7,028 bases of DNA from an uncultured Prevotellaceae bacterium (GCA_946406585.1 CAMJLI010000101.1:1-7028), one strand, 5' to 3'; positions 1-6,752 are shown, counted from the first letter of the stretch. Notes: generated by a model not told the origin, from the letters alone. Made by a program: numbers and translations.

Positions 1-1
1 T

Positions 2-1699
2 GTAAGCCTTCGATGCAGTAACCACGTTGCTGTTGTTGTAGTTGTAGTAGATGGTGGTGCCTTCTGTTGCCCCAGAGATGGTGACAACAGACTTGCCAGC
101 CTCACGAGTGAAGGAAATGACCGGAGTGGCGGCCTTTGCCTTGATGATGACGGCAGCCTCGGCAATCTCACTTGGGAGATAACCATCGCCCACGCCGAAT
201 GCCTTCACTGTGGCGTTCTGGGTGAGTGTGAATGGCTCAGTGTAGCGAGCGCTCTCTGTTGTGGGGTCGGAACCATCGATGGTGTAGAAGATGATGGTGG
301 AATTGGCGGCAGTGATGGTGACGGTGGTCTGTCCGTCTTCATAACTCTGCTGGATGTTAGGCTTGCTGACATTCAGCACGCTGTTCTTTGTGGCAGCCAC
401 TGCAGCCAGCGCCTGTGACGGGAGAGAGACAAGGGCTTGCTCAGAAGCCATCGTCATGTCTTCCAAGGTGAGCGGCAGCAACATGTAAGCATTGCGTGTC
501 TTGTTGTGGACGTGCATTGCCACCACATCACCAGCCTTTGCGAGGATGGCGTCATTTGCGAAATAGTCGCCCAGTTCCACACCGGTGATGCCGCCATCGG
601 TGAGGTAGTCGATTTCGGCAGTCACATCAAAGCCTTCAAACACATCACTCGTCGGGTCGGTGACAGTGAGCGTCTTGGCATCAGTCTTCACAGCCTTGCC
701 CAGTCCGAGAGCCTCATAGATGTTGGGGTTGAGGTTGAGCACTGGCACGAAAGCTATAGCCTGCTTGATGGTGGTAAGGTATGCGTTGTCGGCACCGATG
801 GTAGGACTGATGACGATGGCATCGTATGCCTGCAGTTCGGCAGCAGAAGGCTGCACTTCAGCAACATTGATTTCAGTGACATCAAACTTGCTGTCGCCGC
901 TGATGAAGGCATAGGCATAGTCATCGGCATTGCTTCCATTGAAGAGATAGCCCACCTTCTTGGCATCGGTCACCTGAGGCTCGTCGCCGTCGCCTACAGT
1001 GATGTAGTAGATGTGGCAGCCGTTGGTGTTGTAAATCTGGATGTCGTAGGTGCCATCCTCATTGGGAGCGTCGGGTGCATCCGTGGGCACCAGCCATTCC
1101 TGGTCGGTATAGGCAGTGGGTGCTGCCACGCTGTTGCCGTCAGGACCCAGCAGCTGTGTGCCGGATGTGCCATGGCCGATATAGAGGTTGACGCCACGAG
1201 CATCGGTCACCTTGTGAGACTCCACACCCATCTTGATGACAGTGCCAGGAGCCACGTGAGGGATGACGAAATAGTTCTTCTTGGAACCACCAAACCAGAG
1301 GTAGGATGGGCCTTTGTAAGGTCCGAAGCTGCTTGATGGGTCAGGACCGGGATAGTTCACGGCGATAGCCAATGAGCGGTCGGTGGTGTTGGTGTAGAGC
1401 AAGCCCTCCAACTCAGCGATGGGCATGCCATTGGCCTGGATGGTAGTACCTTCAGCTGTTCCTTGGTGTGTCACCTCCCAGAAGCAGTTGTCCTTGGAAG
1501 CTTCTGTCGGTTGGGTGGCATCCTTCTTCTCCACGTCAGACCAAGCTCCCGTGGAAGGTCCTTTGGCCGACTCGGCCTTCAGGTTCTCTACCGTTACGGC
1601 ACTCCACTTGGTGAAGTCCCAAGACTTGCGGTAGGTCTCTTGAGCCTGCACGGCAACAGCCAGCACAAGCCCCAATGTCAGAGTAAAGATTTTCTTCAT
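2..1699 (-). CDS. Large modular secreted protein with ThuA/GATase-like module and chitobiase C-terminal-like repeats (3' end outside window)
   Basis: The frame is open from the ATG at 1699-1697 to the left edge, giving 566 residues with no stop. The start is supported by a classic Sec signal peptide: MKK, a hydrophobic core rich in L, V and A, and a likely signal peptidase I cut after A19 (VQA|QE). Mature order as I read it: a beta-rich N-terminal module at about residues 21-240, opening SWDFTKWS and closing with GCHIYYITVG; an alternating beta/alpha module at about 247-412, starting KVGYLF and containing YDAIVISPTIG, which resembles a ThuA or class I glutamine-amidotransferase-like fold; a CHB_HEX_C-like repeat at about 436-515 with its hallmark TIDGSDPT at 473-480; and a second, less canonical repeat from about 524, cut by the edge. 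CHB_HEX_C-type repeats are accessory beta-sandwich modules often found in secreted Bacteroidota carbohydrate-active enzymes. The gene follows susD on the same strand after 133 nt, so it is probably a surface or secreted glycan-binding protein or enzyme of the PUL. Any catalytic domain or secretion tag would lie beyond the window. Reading frame certain; module names moderate; overall function unknown. Confidence 0.9.
   Translation of the reverse strand, partial: MKKIFTLTLGLVLAVAVQAQETYRKSWDFTKWSAVTVENLKAESAKGPSTGAWSDVEKKDATQPTEASKDNCFWEVTHQGTAEGTTIQANGMPIAELEGLLYTNTTDRSLAIAVNYPGPDPSSSFGPYKGPSYLWFGGSKKNYFVIPHVAPGTVIKMGVESHKVTDARGVNLYIGHGTSGTQLLGPDGNSVAAPTAYTDQEWLVPTDAPDAPNEDGTYDIQIYNTNGCHIYYITVGDGDEPQVTDAKKVGYLFNGSNADDYAYAFISGDSKFDVTEINVAEVQPSAAELQAYDAIVISPTIGADNAYLTTIKQAIAFVPVLNLNPNIYEALGLGKAVKTDAKTLTVTDPTSDVFEGFDVTAEIDYLTDGGITGVELGDYFANDAILAKAGDVVAMHVHNKTRNAYMLLPLTLEDMTMASEQALVSLPSQALAAVAATKNSVLNVSKPNIQQSYEDGQTTVTITAANSTIIFYTIDGSDPTTESARYTEPFTLTQNATVKAFGVGDGYLPSEIAEAAVIIKAKAATPVISFTREAGKSVVTISGATEGTTIYYNYNNSNVVTASKAY
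155..394 (-). other. Chitobiase/beta-hexosaminidase C-terminal-like (CHB_HEX_C) repeat
   Basis: Residues about 436-515 read as a small beta-sandwich: VTITAANSTIIFYTIDGSDPT, split here by eye into strand VTIT, strand IIFYTIDG and loop SDPT, followed by YTEPFTLTQNATVKAFGVGDG. The phrase 'YTIDGSDPT ... Y..PF.L..NATVKA' is the signature of this module. A second copy begins near residue 524 (PVISF...VVTISGATEGTTIYY) but has NYNNSN in place of the DGSDPT loop and is truncated by the window edge. The role in related enzymes is accessory, a spacer or weak binding module. Confidence 0.75.
464..961 (-). other. ThuA/class I GATase-like (flavodoxin-like) module within the modular secreted protein
   Basis: Residues about 247-412 of the left-edge protein alternate predicted strands and helices: KVGYLF (248-253), FDVTEINV, YDAIVISPTIG, then a helix with TTIKQAIAFVPVLNLNP, then LTVTDPTSDVFEGF, then AGDVVAMHVHNKTRNAYMLLPLTLED. 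The order 'strand, DAIVISP-type strand, helix, TDP..VF.GF turn, late strand pair' parallels ThuA-like proteins, where a phrase of the form 'hP(i/l)..GL' follows the core strands. I see no nucleophile cysteine after the IVISPTIG strand and no Cys-His-Glu triad, so an amidotransferase activity is not supported. A non-catalytic scaffolding or sugar-binding role is inference. Confidence 0.45.
1643..1699 (-). other. Sec signal peptide of the modular secreted protein
   Basis: The first 19 codons encode a lysine-containing n-region (K2, K3), a hydrophobic h-region of about 12 residues (L, G, V, A) and a VQA|Q cleavage site. There is no lipobox cysteine near the cut, so this is predicted to be released to the periplasm or exported further, not lipid-anchored. 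This fixes the start codon choice. Cleavage position is inferred from the AXA-type rule. Confidence 0.8.
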
Positions 1700-1832
1700 A
1701 TTGTTATTTGTTAAGGGTTAAGAGTCTTATTAAGTAGGAATACTTTCGCATATTTTTTGAACACCTTCCCATTTCTGCCACTCGGGCAAATAGGAGATGG
1801 CGGCCATGGGCGTGCCATGACCGCCGAGAAAG
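1700..1832. other. Intergenic spacer between susD and the modular secreted protein gene
   Basis: This 133-nt gap is the only sizeable non-coding stretch. It holds the hairpin at 1799-1825, an A6 run on the minus strand (T1753-T1758 on the plus strand) and an AT-rich leader, cttaacccttaacaaataac, just before the ATG. I see no good Bacteroidota promoter of the TTG / TAnnTTTG type. The best partial match is CCTATTTG at 1794-1787, which keeps only the TTTG half. A separate promoter for the downstream gene therefore cannot be claimed, but the length of the gap compared with the 21-nt gaps upstream leaves room for one. Confidence 0.6.
1799..1825 (-). promoter_or_regulatory. Strong intercistronic RNA hairpin after susD
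   Basis: Read on the minus strand, 11-nt arms GGCGGTCATGG and CCATGGCCGCC flank a 5-nt loop (CACGC). The stem pairs fully as RNA with one G·U wobble. On the plus strand the same position would be a C·A mismatch, which fits a structure selected in the minus-strand transcript. It begins 7 nt after the susD stop codon. The bases that follow (atctcctatttg) are not a convincing U-tract, so this is not a textbook intrinsic terminator. Likely roles are 3'-end protection of the susCD message, partial termination, or setting differential expression of the downstream gene. Structure seen; role inferred. Confidence 0.6.
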
Positions 1833-3572
1833 TCATTTCACTTGGAAGGGCACCCAGTTGCCACCCTCCATGATCTTGGAGCGCACGCTGGCGGCGAGAG
1901 CCTGGTTGTCATACTTCCCACACACGCGGTCAGCCACGATGGAGAGGTCAGAATATCTCACTGCCATCCTGTTCATCATGGGATAGACCTTGCCCTCTGC
2001 CGCGAACTCGAGCATTGCCTCGTCGAGCAGTTGCATGTCATTATACTTCAGCGTACCCAGTTCGCCCAATTCATGTGTGTTCTCCTTGATGTCGCGAGGC
2101 ACCAGTCCTGTGAAGCATCCCCTGATGCCCAGCGACGGGTATCTGCGAGTGCCCCAATTGGCGGTGCCTGTCCAGTCGCACTTCGTGGGGTCCACCGTAC
2201 TGGCGAAGCCTTCCCATTCAGGCAGTCCGGCATGGAAGCAGTCGTCAGCCTCACCAGCCTTCACGCCCTTGTTGAACACAGCATTGAGGGCTATGAATCG
2301 CTTGAGGTGGTTGAGCGCCTCGCACAACATGAGATGGTATTGCGTTGCCCTGTAGATGTAGATGTGGCAATCATCCTGGTAAGCATTCACCCTTGCGGTG
2401 CTTCCCACAGGTCTGAACTTGGCGATGTAGTCTTGTCCGGAAGAGTTGCCGAAGACACACTTGTATCGAGTGTCCGAGGTGGTGGCACCAGGATTGAATT
2501 TTGCATCGGTGAAGCGCTCCTTACCCAAAGCCGACGGCCTGAGCAGATAGTTGTTGGGGTATTCGTTGGAGAAATGCTTCAGCAGCGTGTTCGTCTGGTT
2601 GTGGGTGTAGTCGTAGATGATGGCAGCCACCGCCTCGTAGGGATAAGGCTGGCTGTTGTTCCATATCGGCGAGTAGTGTCCCGGCGTGGCGCCCGAGGGC
2701 AGCCAATACACGTTAGAGCCGGGGTCTGACGAAACATTTATCTGCTCTCCCAGAGCGCTGAGCATCAGGTCGGCAGCCTTTTTGTACGTAGCAGTGGCAT
2801 CCTGTCCGGCAGCATCCTGAATGGCACCCTTCCACAAGCAAAGTTCCACATAAAGTCCGGCATAAGGCGGAGTCATGTAGTTCCATTTGCGGTACTGGCT
2901 GCTTGAAAGGCTCACGCTATGGGTTGGGTCGAGCCACTCATACCAGTCGATATTGCGCTTGGCATCCACACCCTCGTAGCCTTCATCCATCTGCTGCAGG
3001 CATTTGTCGATGAGTTGCTCCAGTTTCAGTCTTTGGAACTTGGCACCGTCGCCCAGGTTGGTGACCTCGGTGACAGGGTCGTCGAACCACACCGCCTCGC
3101 CATAAATCTCAGCCAATGTCTTGTAGGTCCACACTTTCACCCTGAGAGCCGAAGAGACAAGCGCCTCCCAAGCGTCGGTGTTGACATTTGGCATCCGGCG
3201 ATAGTCCTTCATGTTCTTCAGGTAGTCATTGCAAGCGATGATCACCTCGTAGTATCCCTGCGGGTTGGCATAAGAGTTGGCTTGCAGGTTCTGGTCGTAA
3301 TTGTAAAGTGCAATAAGTTCGTTGCTTGAATTGTCGGTCGGCTCTATGAGTTCTCCACGCGGCTCAGTAAGCAGTATTTCCTTGTCGCCGATGGCCTGCA
3401 TCTTGGTCATGATGCCCAGGAATCCGGTGTACATCTCGGTATTGGTGGAGAAGCCTTCGTCGCCATCAAACTCATCTTCTGTTTCCGGGTCCCAAAAGTC
3501 AGAGCATCCTGTAAGCACGGTGGTTGCCATCATGAAGCAAAAAGCACAGATGAAAAGATATGTCTGTCTCAT
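1833..3572 (-). CDS. SusD/RagB-family surface glycan-binding lipoprotein
   Basis: Complete 579-aa protein, within the usual 500-650 aa of the family. SusD-like proteins are outer-membrane lipoproteins that cap the extracellular face of their SusC partner and capture the oligosaccharide before import. The N-terminus is a lipoprotein signal with lipobox LTGC (lipidated C23), followed by an acid-rich stretch (SDFWDPETEDEFDGDEG), like the export signals that send Bacteroidota lipoproteins to the cell surface. Helical TPR-type segments include YRKWNYMTPPYAGLYVELCL (about 222-241). The family hallmark 'IYRATQYHLMLCEALN' lies near 402-418 and corresponds to the usual IYRLAEIYLMLAEA. Near the C-terminus, EFAAEGKVYPMMNRMAVRYSD (split: EFAAEGK, then MMNRMAVRYSD) matches the usual ELAFEGHRWWDLRR block. 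The start is unambiguous: the ATG lies 21 nt after the susC stop and gives the lipobox at the right place. Substrate unknown: SusD sequences do not predict ligand reliably. Generic symbol withheld because this is not starch SusD itself. Confidence 0.96.
   Translation of the reverse strand: MRQTYLFICAFCFMMATTVLTGCSDFWDPETEDEFDGDEGFSTNTEMYTGFLGIMTKMQAIGDKEILLTEPRGELIEPTDNSSNELIALYNYDQNLQANSYANPQGYYEVIIACNDYLKNMKDYRRMPNVNTDAWEALVSSALRVKVWTYKTLAEIYGEAVWFDDPVTEVTNLGDGAKFQRLKLEQLIDKCLQQMDEGYEGVDAKRNIDWYEWLDPTHSVSLSSSQYRKWNYMTPPYAGLYVELCLWKGAIQDAAGQDATATYKKAADLMLSALGEQINVSSDPGSNVYWLPSGATPGHYSPIWNNSQPYPYEAVAAIIYDYTHNQTNTLLKHFSNEYPNNYLLRPSALGKERFTDAKFNPGATTSDTRYKCVFGNSSGQDYIAKFRPVGSTARVNAYQDDCHIYIYRATQYHLMLCEALNHLKRFIALNAVFNKGVKAGEADDCFHAGLPEWEGFASTVDPTKCDWTGTANWGTRRYPSLGIRGCFTGLVPRDIKENTHELGELGTLKYNDMQLLDEAMLEFAAEGKVYPMMNRMAVRYSDLSIVADRVCGKYDNQALAASVRSKIMEGGNWVPFQVK
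3504..3572 (-). other. Lipoprotein signal peptide (SPII) of the SusD-like protein
   Basis: Codons 1-23 encode a short n-region with R2, a hydrophobic core (YLFICAFCFMMATTV) and lipobox L20-T21-G22-C23. Cys23 would be diacylated and cut by signal peptidase II. Residue +2 is Ser and D25, D28, E30, E32, D33 and E34 follow closely. This acidic run is consistent with surface export in Bacteroidota, although it is not an exact match to the described consensus export signals. Confidence 0.85.
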
Positions 3573-3593
3573 GTTTGTTGTTGTTTTGCGTCG
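3573..3593 (-). other. susC-susD junction and SD-less translation leader
   Basis: The 21-nt gap between the susC stop and the susD ATG reads cgacgcaaaacaacaacaaac on the minus strand in two parts: cgacgcaaaa, then caacaacaaac. It is rich in A and C and contains no purine-rich Shine-Dalgarno element. In Bacteroidota, initiation commonly relies on A-rich unstructured leaders in place of SD pairing. The short gap indicates co-transcription and tight stoichiometry of the pair. Confidence 0.6.
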
Positions 3594-6500
3594 TTAGAAT
3601 TTCAAGTTCACTCCGAATTTCACTGCCCTTGGAGCAGTAGCCTTCGCATAGTCCACGCCCTGCATCAGGGGGCTGTAAGAATAAGAGAACTCGGGGTCGA
3701 GACCGAGATAGTCGGTGAAGCAGAGCAGGTTTTGCCCTGTCACGAAAATGGTTCCGTTTTGGATGAAGTTCCACAAGGACTTGTTCCATGAATAGCTCAG
3801 GGTGATGTCTCTCAGCTTGACATATCCTGCATCCTCTATCCATCTGCTTCCAAAGGCATTGTTGCCCACCCTGTCGTTGTATCTCACTCGCGGCATGTCG
3901 GTGTCCTGTCCCTCCATGAGCCAACGGCGGTTCACCGAACTGGCTTGGTTGGAGAAGTCGCTTGACGACTCGGTGACACGTCTGACGGCGTTGTATGCGT
4001 CGCTGCCAAAGGAGTATGCGAATGTCATGTCGAGAGCGAAGTTGCGGTATTCGAACCTGGTGAAGAACGAGCCGAACAAGTCGGGTGTTGACGAACCCAA
4101 CACCACTCTGTCGTCAGCGTTGATGACACCGTCGCCATTGGCGTCAAAGTAATGCACGTCACCAGCCTGGAACTTCTGTCCATTGGCTGTCAGGTTGGCA
4201 GTCTCAGCCTCGGCAGTGGTCTTGAAGATGCCCAGAGCCTTCAGCCCATAGTAAGCGTAAGGGTTCTCCCCCACCTTTGTTATCACCTGTGCGCCATCGT
4301 CGAGCGTGGTCACCATCTCCGACAATGAGCCAAGGGAGTTGACCTTGTTGTCGAGAGTGGTCAGCGTGCCACCAATGGTCCATTTGAAATCCCTGGTGTA
4401 TACGGGAGAGGCGACGAGCGACACCTCCCATCCTTTCGACTGCAACTCAGCCTCGTTGTTGTAATAAGTGCTTGAACCGAGAATAGGCGACCTTTCGCCA
4501 GCGATGAGCACGTCGGTGGCCTTTGTGGTGTAGTAACCCACGGCCAGGTTGATGCGGTTGTGCAGGAAGGCAGTCTCTATGCCCACATTGAGAGTGTTGT
4601 CACGCTCCGCCTTGATGTCGGTGCTCGGCACATTGGCCCTCACGATGCCCGCAATGGTCTGGTAAGGATTGGACGTGTAGTAATACTTTCCGAACTTGGA
4701 CGAGAACCTGCTGTTACCCGTGATGGAATAGTTGGCATAGACATTCAGCTTGTCGAGCCATGAGACATCGGACAGGGCAAGGAGGTTCTTAGCCATGAAC
4801 ACCACGTCGGCAGCGGGATAGAGCGACATCCTGGTGGCATCCTTGCCTATGGACGAGGAGCCGTCGAAAGACGCCGTAAGCCCCACCTTGACGAGGTTCA
4901 TCCATGTCCAGTCGGCATGGGCGTAAATGTCCATCCAGTTCCACTTGTTGTCGTAGCCGGAGAAGTATTTTCCCAGAGACTGTGCGTCGCCCAATGTCTG
5001 GTAGAAGTCGTTGTTGGAGTTTCTTCCGAAGCCGGCATCATACTCGTAGGATGTGGTGACAGCCTGCCATCCAGCATTCAGGTTCACCTTGTGAGTCTCC
5101 CCGATGTTGAGCTTGTATGCCGCATTGACATTGTAGAACATGTTGAAAGTGTGGTTTGTACCCACGCGGATGGTGTTGCTGGCTTGTCCGTACTGGTCGA
5201 AGAGAGGCACGATGTCCTCGTTGTCGATGCCGGGTATGAAGGCCTCCTCCTGATTGTAGTTGTAGTACATTCCCACTATGCCGTTGAGGGTGAGGTTTCT
5301 TATCGGCGAGTAGATGAGGTGCAACTTGAGGTTCATGTCATACTGCCGGTTCTTGCCCATCATGTTGTTGACAAGCGAGACGGGGTTGCTCACGATGAAG
5401 TCCTCGTTTTGTATTGCCCCGAACCAATAGCTGGAATACTTGTTGATAAGGTTTCCATACATGTCGCTCTGGTACGGGCTGAGCAGCGGCGCCCTCCTGT
5501 ATGCAGCAAGCATGGGGTTGGTCTCCCTGGAAAGGCCCTGCTCCTGGTATTGCCCCTTGAGGTAAGCCGTGTTGATGTTGGCGCGAATCTCGAAATTCTT
5601 GCTCACAAGCACGGAAGCGTTGATTTGCGCATTGTATCGGTCGCTGTGAGTGTTCTTGATAGTTCCCTGGTCGCCCATGTATCCCAGCGAGATGTTGTAT
5701 TTCGCGATGTTGTCACCACCCTCCACTCTGAAGAGGTAGTCCATGGTGGTGCTGTTGCGGTAGATTTCATCCTGCCAGTCGGTGTCGTATTGGTAGAGGT
5801 ACGACTTGTTGGCCTGTGGGTCGCTCATGAAATTGAAGTCGTTGAAGAAAGCCTCCATGTTAGGGTAGTAAGTCAGACCCATGTCGCTAAGGAAGTTCTT
5901 GTATTCTGAAGCGTTCATCAGCGGCACCCTCTTTGAGTTCCAGTTCACACCAGCTATCGCCGAGAAAGAGATTCGGGTGTTCATGTCGCTGCTGCTTGCC
6001 TGGTCGGTCTCAATCATTATCACGCCATTGGAGCCCATGGAGCCGTAGGCAGCCGCCTCAGCGCCTTTCAGCACTGTGATGTTGCGAATGTCGAGGTTGT
6101 TCAGCGCCTGGAAATACGACCTTGAATATCCGCCGATGATCTGGCTGAGGTTGGCGTCGGGCATGTAAGGCACGCCGTTGATCACCACGAGCGGTGCATT
6201 GTCTGCCACGAGCGAGCGCACACCCCTGAGTTGCATGAAGGCACCCTCGCCGGTCATGCCGCTCTTTTCGGTCACTTGGAGTCCAGCCACCTCCCCTTTC
6301 AGGGCGTTGTCCACCGAAAGTGAGCCACGTGCGAAGTCCTTGCGGTTGATGTTTGTCATGCTGCTTGCAGCGCCATCGCCCTGAGTTGTGGCGAAAGGAG
6401 TCACCTTTGTCTCATTATATCTGGTGCTGCTCTCCTCCACCATGTAGATGCGCAAGTCGGAAGCCTGCACGTCGTTGACATATACCAACCTTTGATAGAA

Positions 6501-6731
6501 GCCGTCATGCCATACGGAAAGCGCATTGCCTTTCTTCACACCCTCGATGGTGAAGCTGCCATCTCCATTGGTGCGCACGGCAGTACATCCGGGACTCGTG
6601 ATGACGGCGTCCACTACAGGTTGGCTTGCCGAAGTAAGCACACGACCACTCAACTGCTGTGCATAAGCCCCTACAGAGGTCATCAGCGGAAGTGCGAGGC
6701 AGCAAATCACTGTTTTTATGTTGTTGCTCAT
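3594..6731 (-). CDS. SusC/RagA-family TonB-dependent outer-membrane transporter
   Basis: Complete 1045-aa protein, typical for SusC-like porins. It forms an outer-membrane beta-barrel that imports oligosaccharides bound by its SusD lid, driven by TonB-ExbBD. Layout: signal peptide 1-24 with cut at AYA|QQ; carboxypeptidase-D regulatory-like domain at about 27-95 (SGRVLTSASQPVVDAVI, then TNGDGSFTIEGV); a linker at 97-133 with RYNETKVTPFATTQ, where a TonB box is expected; plug domain at about 135-245 with LKGEVAGLQVTEKSG, LRGVRSL, PLVVINGVPY (N185) and ITVLKGAEAAAYGSMGSNGV; then the barrel. A late extracellular or turn segment has FDANGDGVINADDRVVLG (from D863), a common SusC feature, followed by WIEDAGYVKLRDITLSYSW. 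The last strand ends in aromatic F1045 (FGVNLKF), as expected for BAM-assisted assembly. The ATG is 21 nt after the preceding stop and gives a clean signal peptide. Variants: VINGVP where VIDGVP is usual, and no 'VVVVGYGTQ' phrase before the plug. Substrate unknown. Confidence 0.97.
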   Translation of the reverse strand: MSNNIKTVICCLALPLMTSVGAYAQQLSGRVLTSASQPVVDAVITSPGCTAVRTNGDGSFTIEGVKKGNALSVWHDGFYQRLVYVNDVQASDLRIYMVEESSTRYNETKVTPFATTQGDGAASSMTNINRKDFARGSLSVDNALKGEVAGLQVTEKSGMTGEGAFMQLRGVRSLVADNAPLVVINGVPYMPDANLSQIIGGYSRSYFQALNNLDIRNITVLKGAEAAAYGSMGSNGVIMIETDQASSSDMNTRISFSAIAGVNWNSKRVPLMNASEYKNFLSDMGLTYYPNMEAFFNDFNFMSDPQANKSYLYQYDTDWQDEIYRNSTTMDYLFRVEGGDNIAKYNISLGYMGDQGTIKNTHSDRYNAQINASVLVSKNFEIRANINTAYLKGQYQEQGLSRETNPMLAAYRRAPLLSPYQSDMYGNLINKYSSYWFGAIQNEDFIVSNPVSLVNNMMGKNRQYDMNLKLHLIYSPIRNLTLNGIVGMYYNYNQEEAFIPGIDNEDIVPLFDQYGQASNTIRVGTNHTFNMFYNVNAAYKLNIGETHKVNLNAGWQAVTTSYEYDAGFGRNSNNDFYQTLGDAQSLGKYFSGYDNKWNWMDIYAHADWTWMNLVKVGLTASFDGSSSIGKDATRMSLYPAADVVFMAKNLLALSDVSWLDKLNVYANYSITGNSRFSSKFGKYYYTSNPYQTIAGIVRANVPSTDIKAERDNTLNVGIETAFLHNRINLAVGYYTTKATDVLIAGERSPILGSSTYYNNEAELQSKGWEVSLVASPVYTRDFKWTIGGTLTTLDNKVNSLGSLSEMVTTLDDGAQVITKVGENPYAYYGLKALGIFKTTAEAETANLTANGQKFQAGDVHYFDANGDGVINADDRVVLGSSTPDLFGSFFTRFEYRNFALDMTFAYSFGSDAYNAVRRVTESSSDFSNQASSVNRRWLMEGQDTDMPRVRYNDRVGNNAFGSRWIEDAGYVKLRDITLSYSWNKSLWNFIQNGTIFVTGQNLLCFTDYLGLDPEFSYSYSPLMQGVDYAKATAPRAVKFGVNLKF
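5997..6329 (-). other. TonB-dependent receptor plug domain of the SusC-like protein
   Basis: Residues about 135-245 contain the plug hallmarks in order: NALKGEVAGLQVTEKSG, FMQLRGVRSL, PLVVINGVPYMPD, then DIRNITVLKGAEAAAYGSMGSNGVIMIET. The GAEAAAYG...GVIMIET tail is the conserved end of the SusC plug (usual form DAAASYGARAANGVILVTTK). The plug occludes the barrel until TonB engages. Boundaries are approximate. Confidence 0.9.
6660..6731 (-). other. Sec signal peptide of the SusC-like transporter
   Basis: Codons 1-24: n-region MSNNIK, hydrophobic core TVICCLALPLMTSVG and cleavage motif AYA|QQ. There are cysteines at 10 and 11 but no lipobox after the core, so this is an SPI substrate, as expected for an outer-membrane barrel. 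The signal supports the ATG at 6731-6729 as the true start. Confidence 0.8.
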
Positions 6732-6752
6732 ATTATCTTGATGTTCAAAGGA
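6732..6752 (-). other. Short junction between the upstream partial gene and susC
   Basis: This 21-nt gap carries no terminator and no Shine-Dalgarno. On the minus strand it reads tcctttgaac then atcaagataat before the ATG. The length equals the susC-susD gap. There is not enough room for an independent promoter, so susC is most likely transcribed as part of a message starting further upstream, outside the window. Confidence 0.6.

Noticed and set aside
437..1336. Long plus-strand open frame (299 codons).
   Set aside because: It lies fully antisense to the modular secreted protein, whose minus-strand frame has a signal peptide and recognisable modules. The antisense translation is rich in V, H and G, as expected from reading complementary codons, and has no motif.
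1753..1758. T6 run on the plus strand, considered as a terminator tail.
   Set aside because: No plus-strand gene precedes it and no hairpin adjoins it. On the transcribed minus strand it is an A-tract.
1787..1794. Possible Bacteroidota -7 element (CCTATTTG on the minus strand) before the modular secreted protein gene.
   Set aside because: Only the TTTG half matches TAnnTTTG, and a -33 TTG would fall inside the hairpin without a clear match.
1842..2729. Long plus-strand open frame (295 codons) opposite susD.
   Set aside because: Antisense shadow of a clear SusD-family gene. No signal, motif or leader supports it.
3499..3924. Minus-strand 141-codon frame spanning the end of susC and the start of susD.
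   Set aside because: It overlaps both conserved termini in another frame and crosses the operon junction. The protein has no recognisable feature.
4110..4145. Dockerin or EF-hand-like calcium loop DANGDGVINADD in SusC, considered as a cellulosomal dockerin.
   Set aside because: Only one copy exists, it is embedded in the barrel region, and this D.NGDG..N..D phrase is a common feature of SusC proteins. It is not evidence for a dockerin.
4917..5909. Long plus-strand open frame (330 codons) opposite the SusC barrel.
   Set aside because: It is antisense to a certain SusC coding region. The predicted product is an unusual V/H/E-rich string without domain logic, a codon-bias artefact of the opposite strand.
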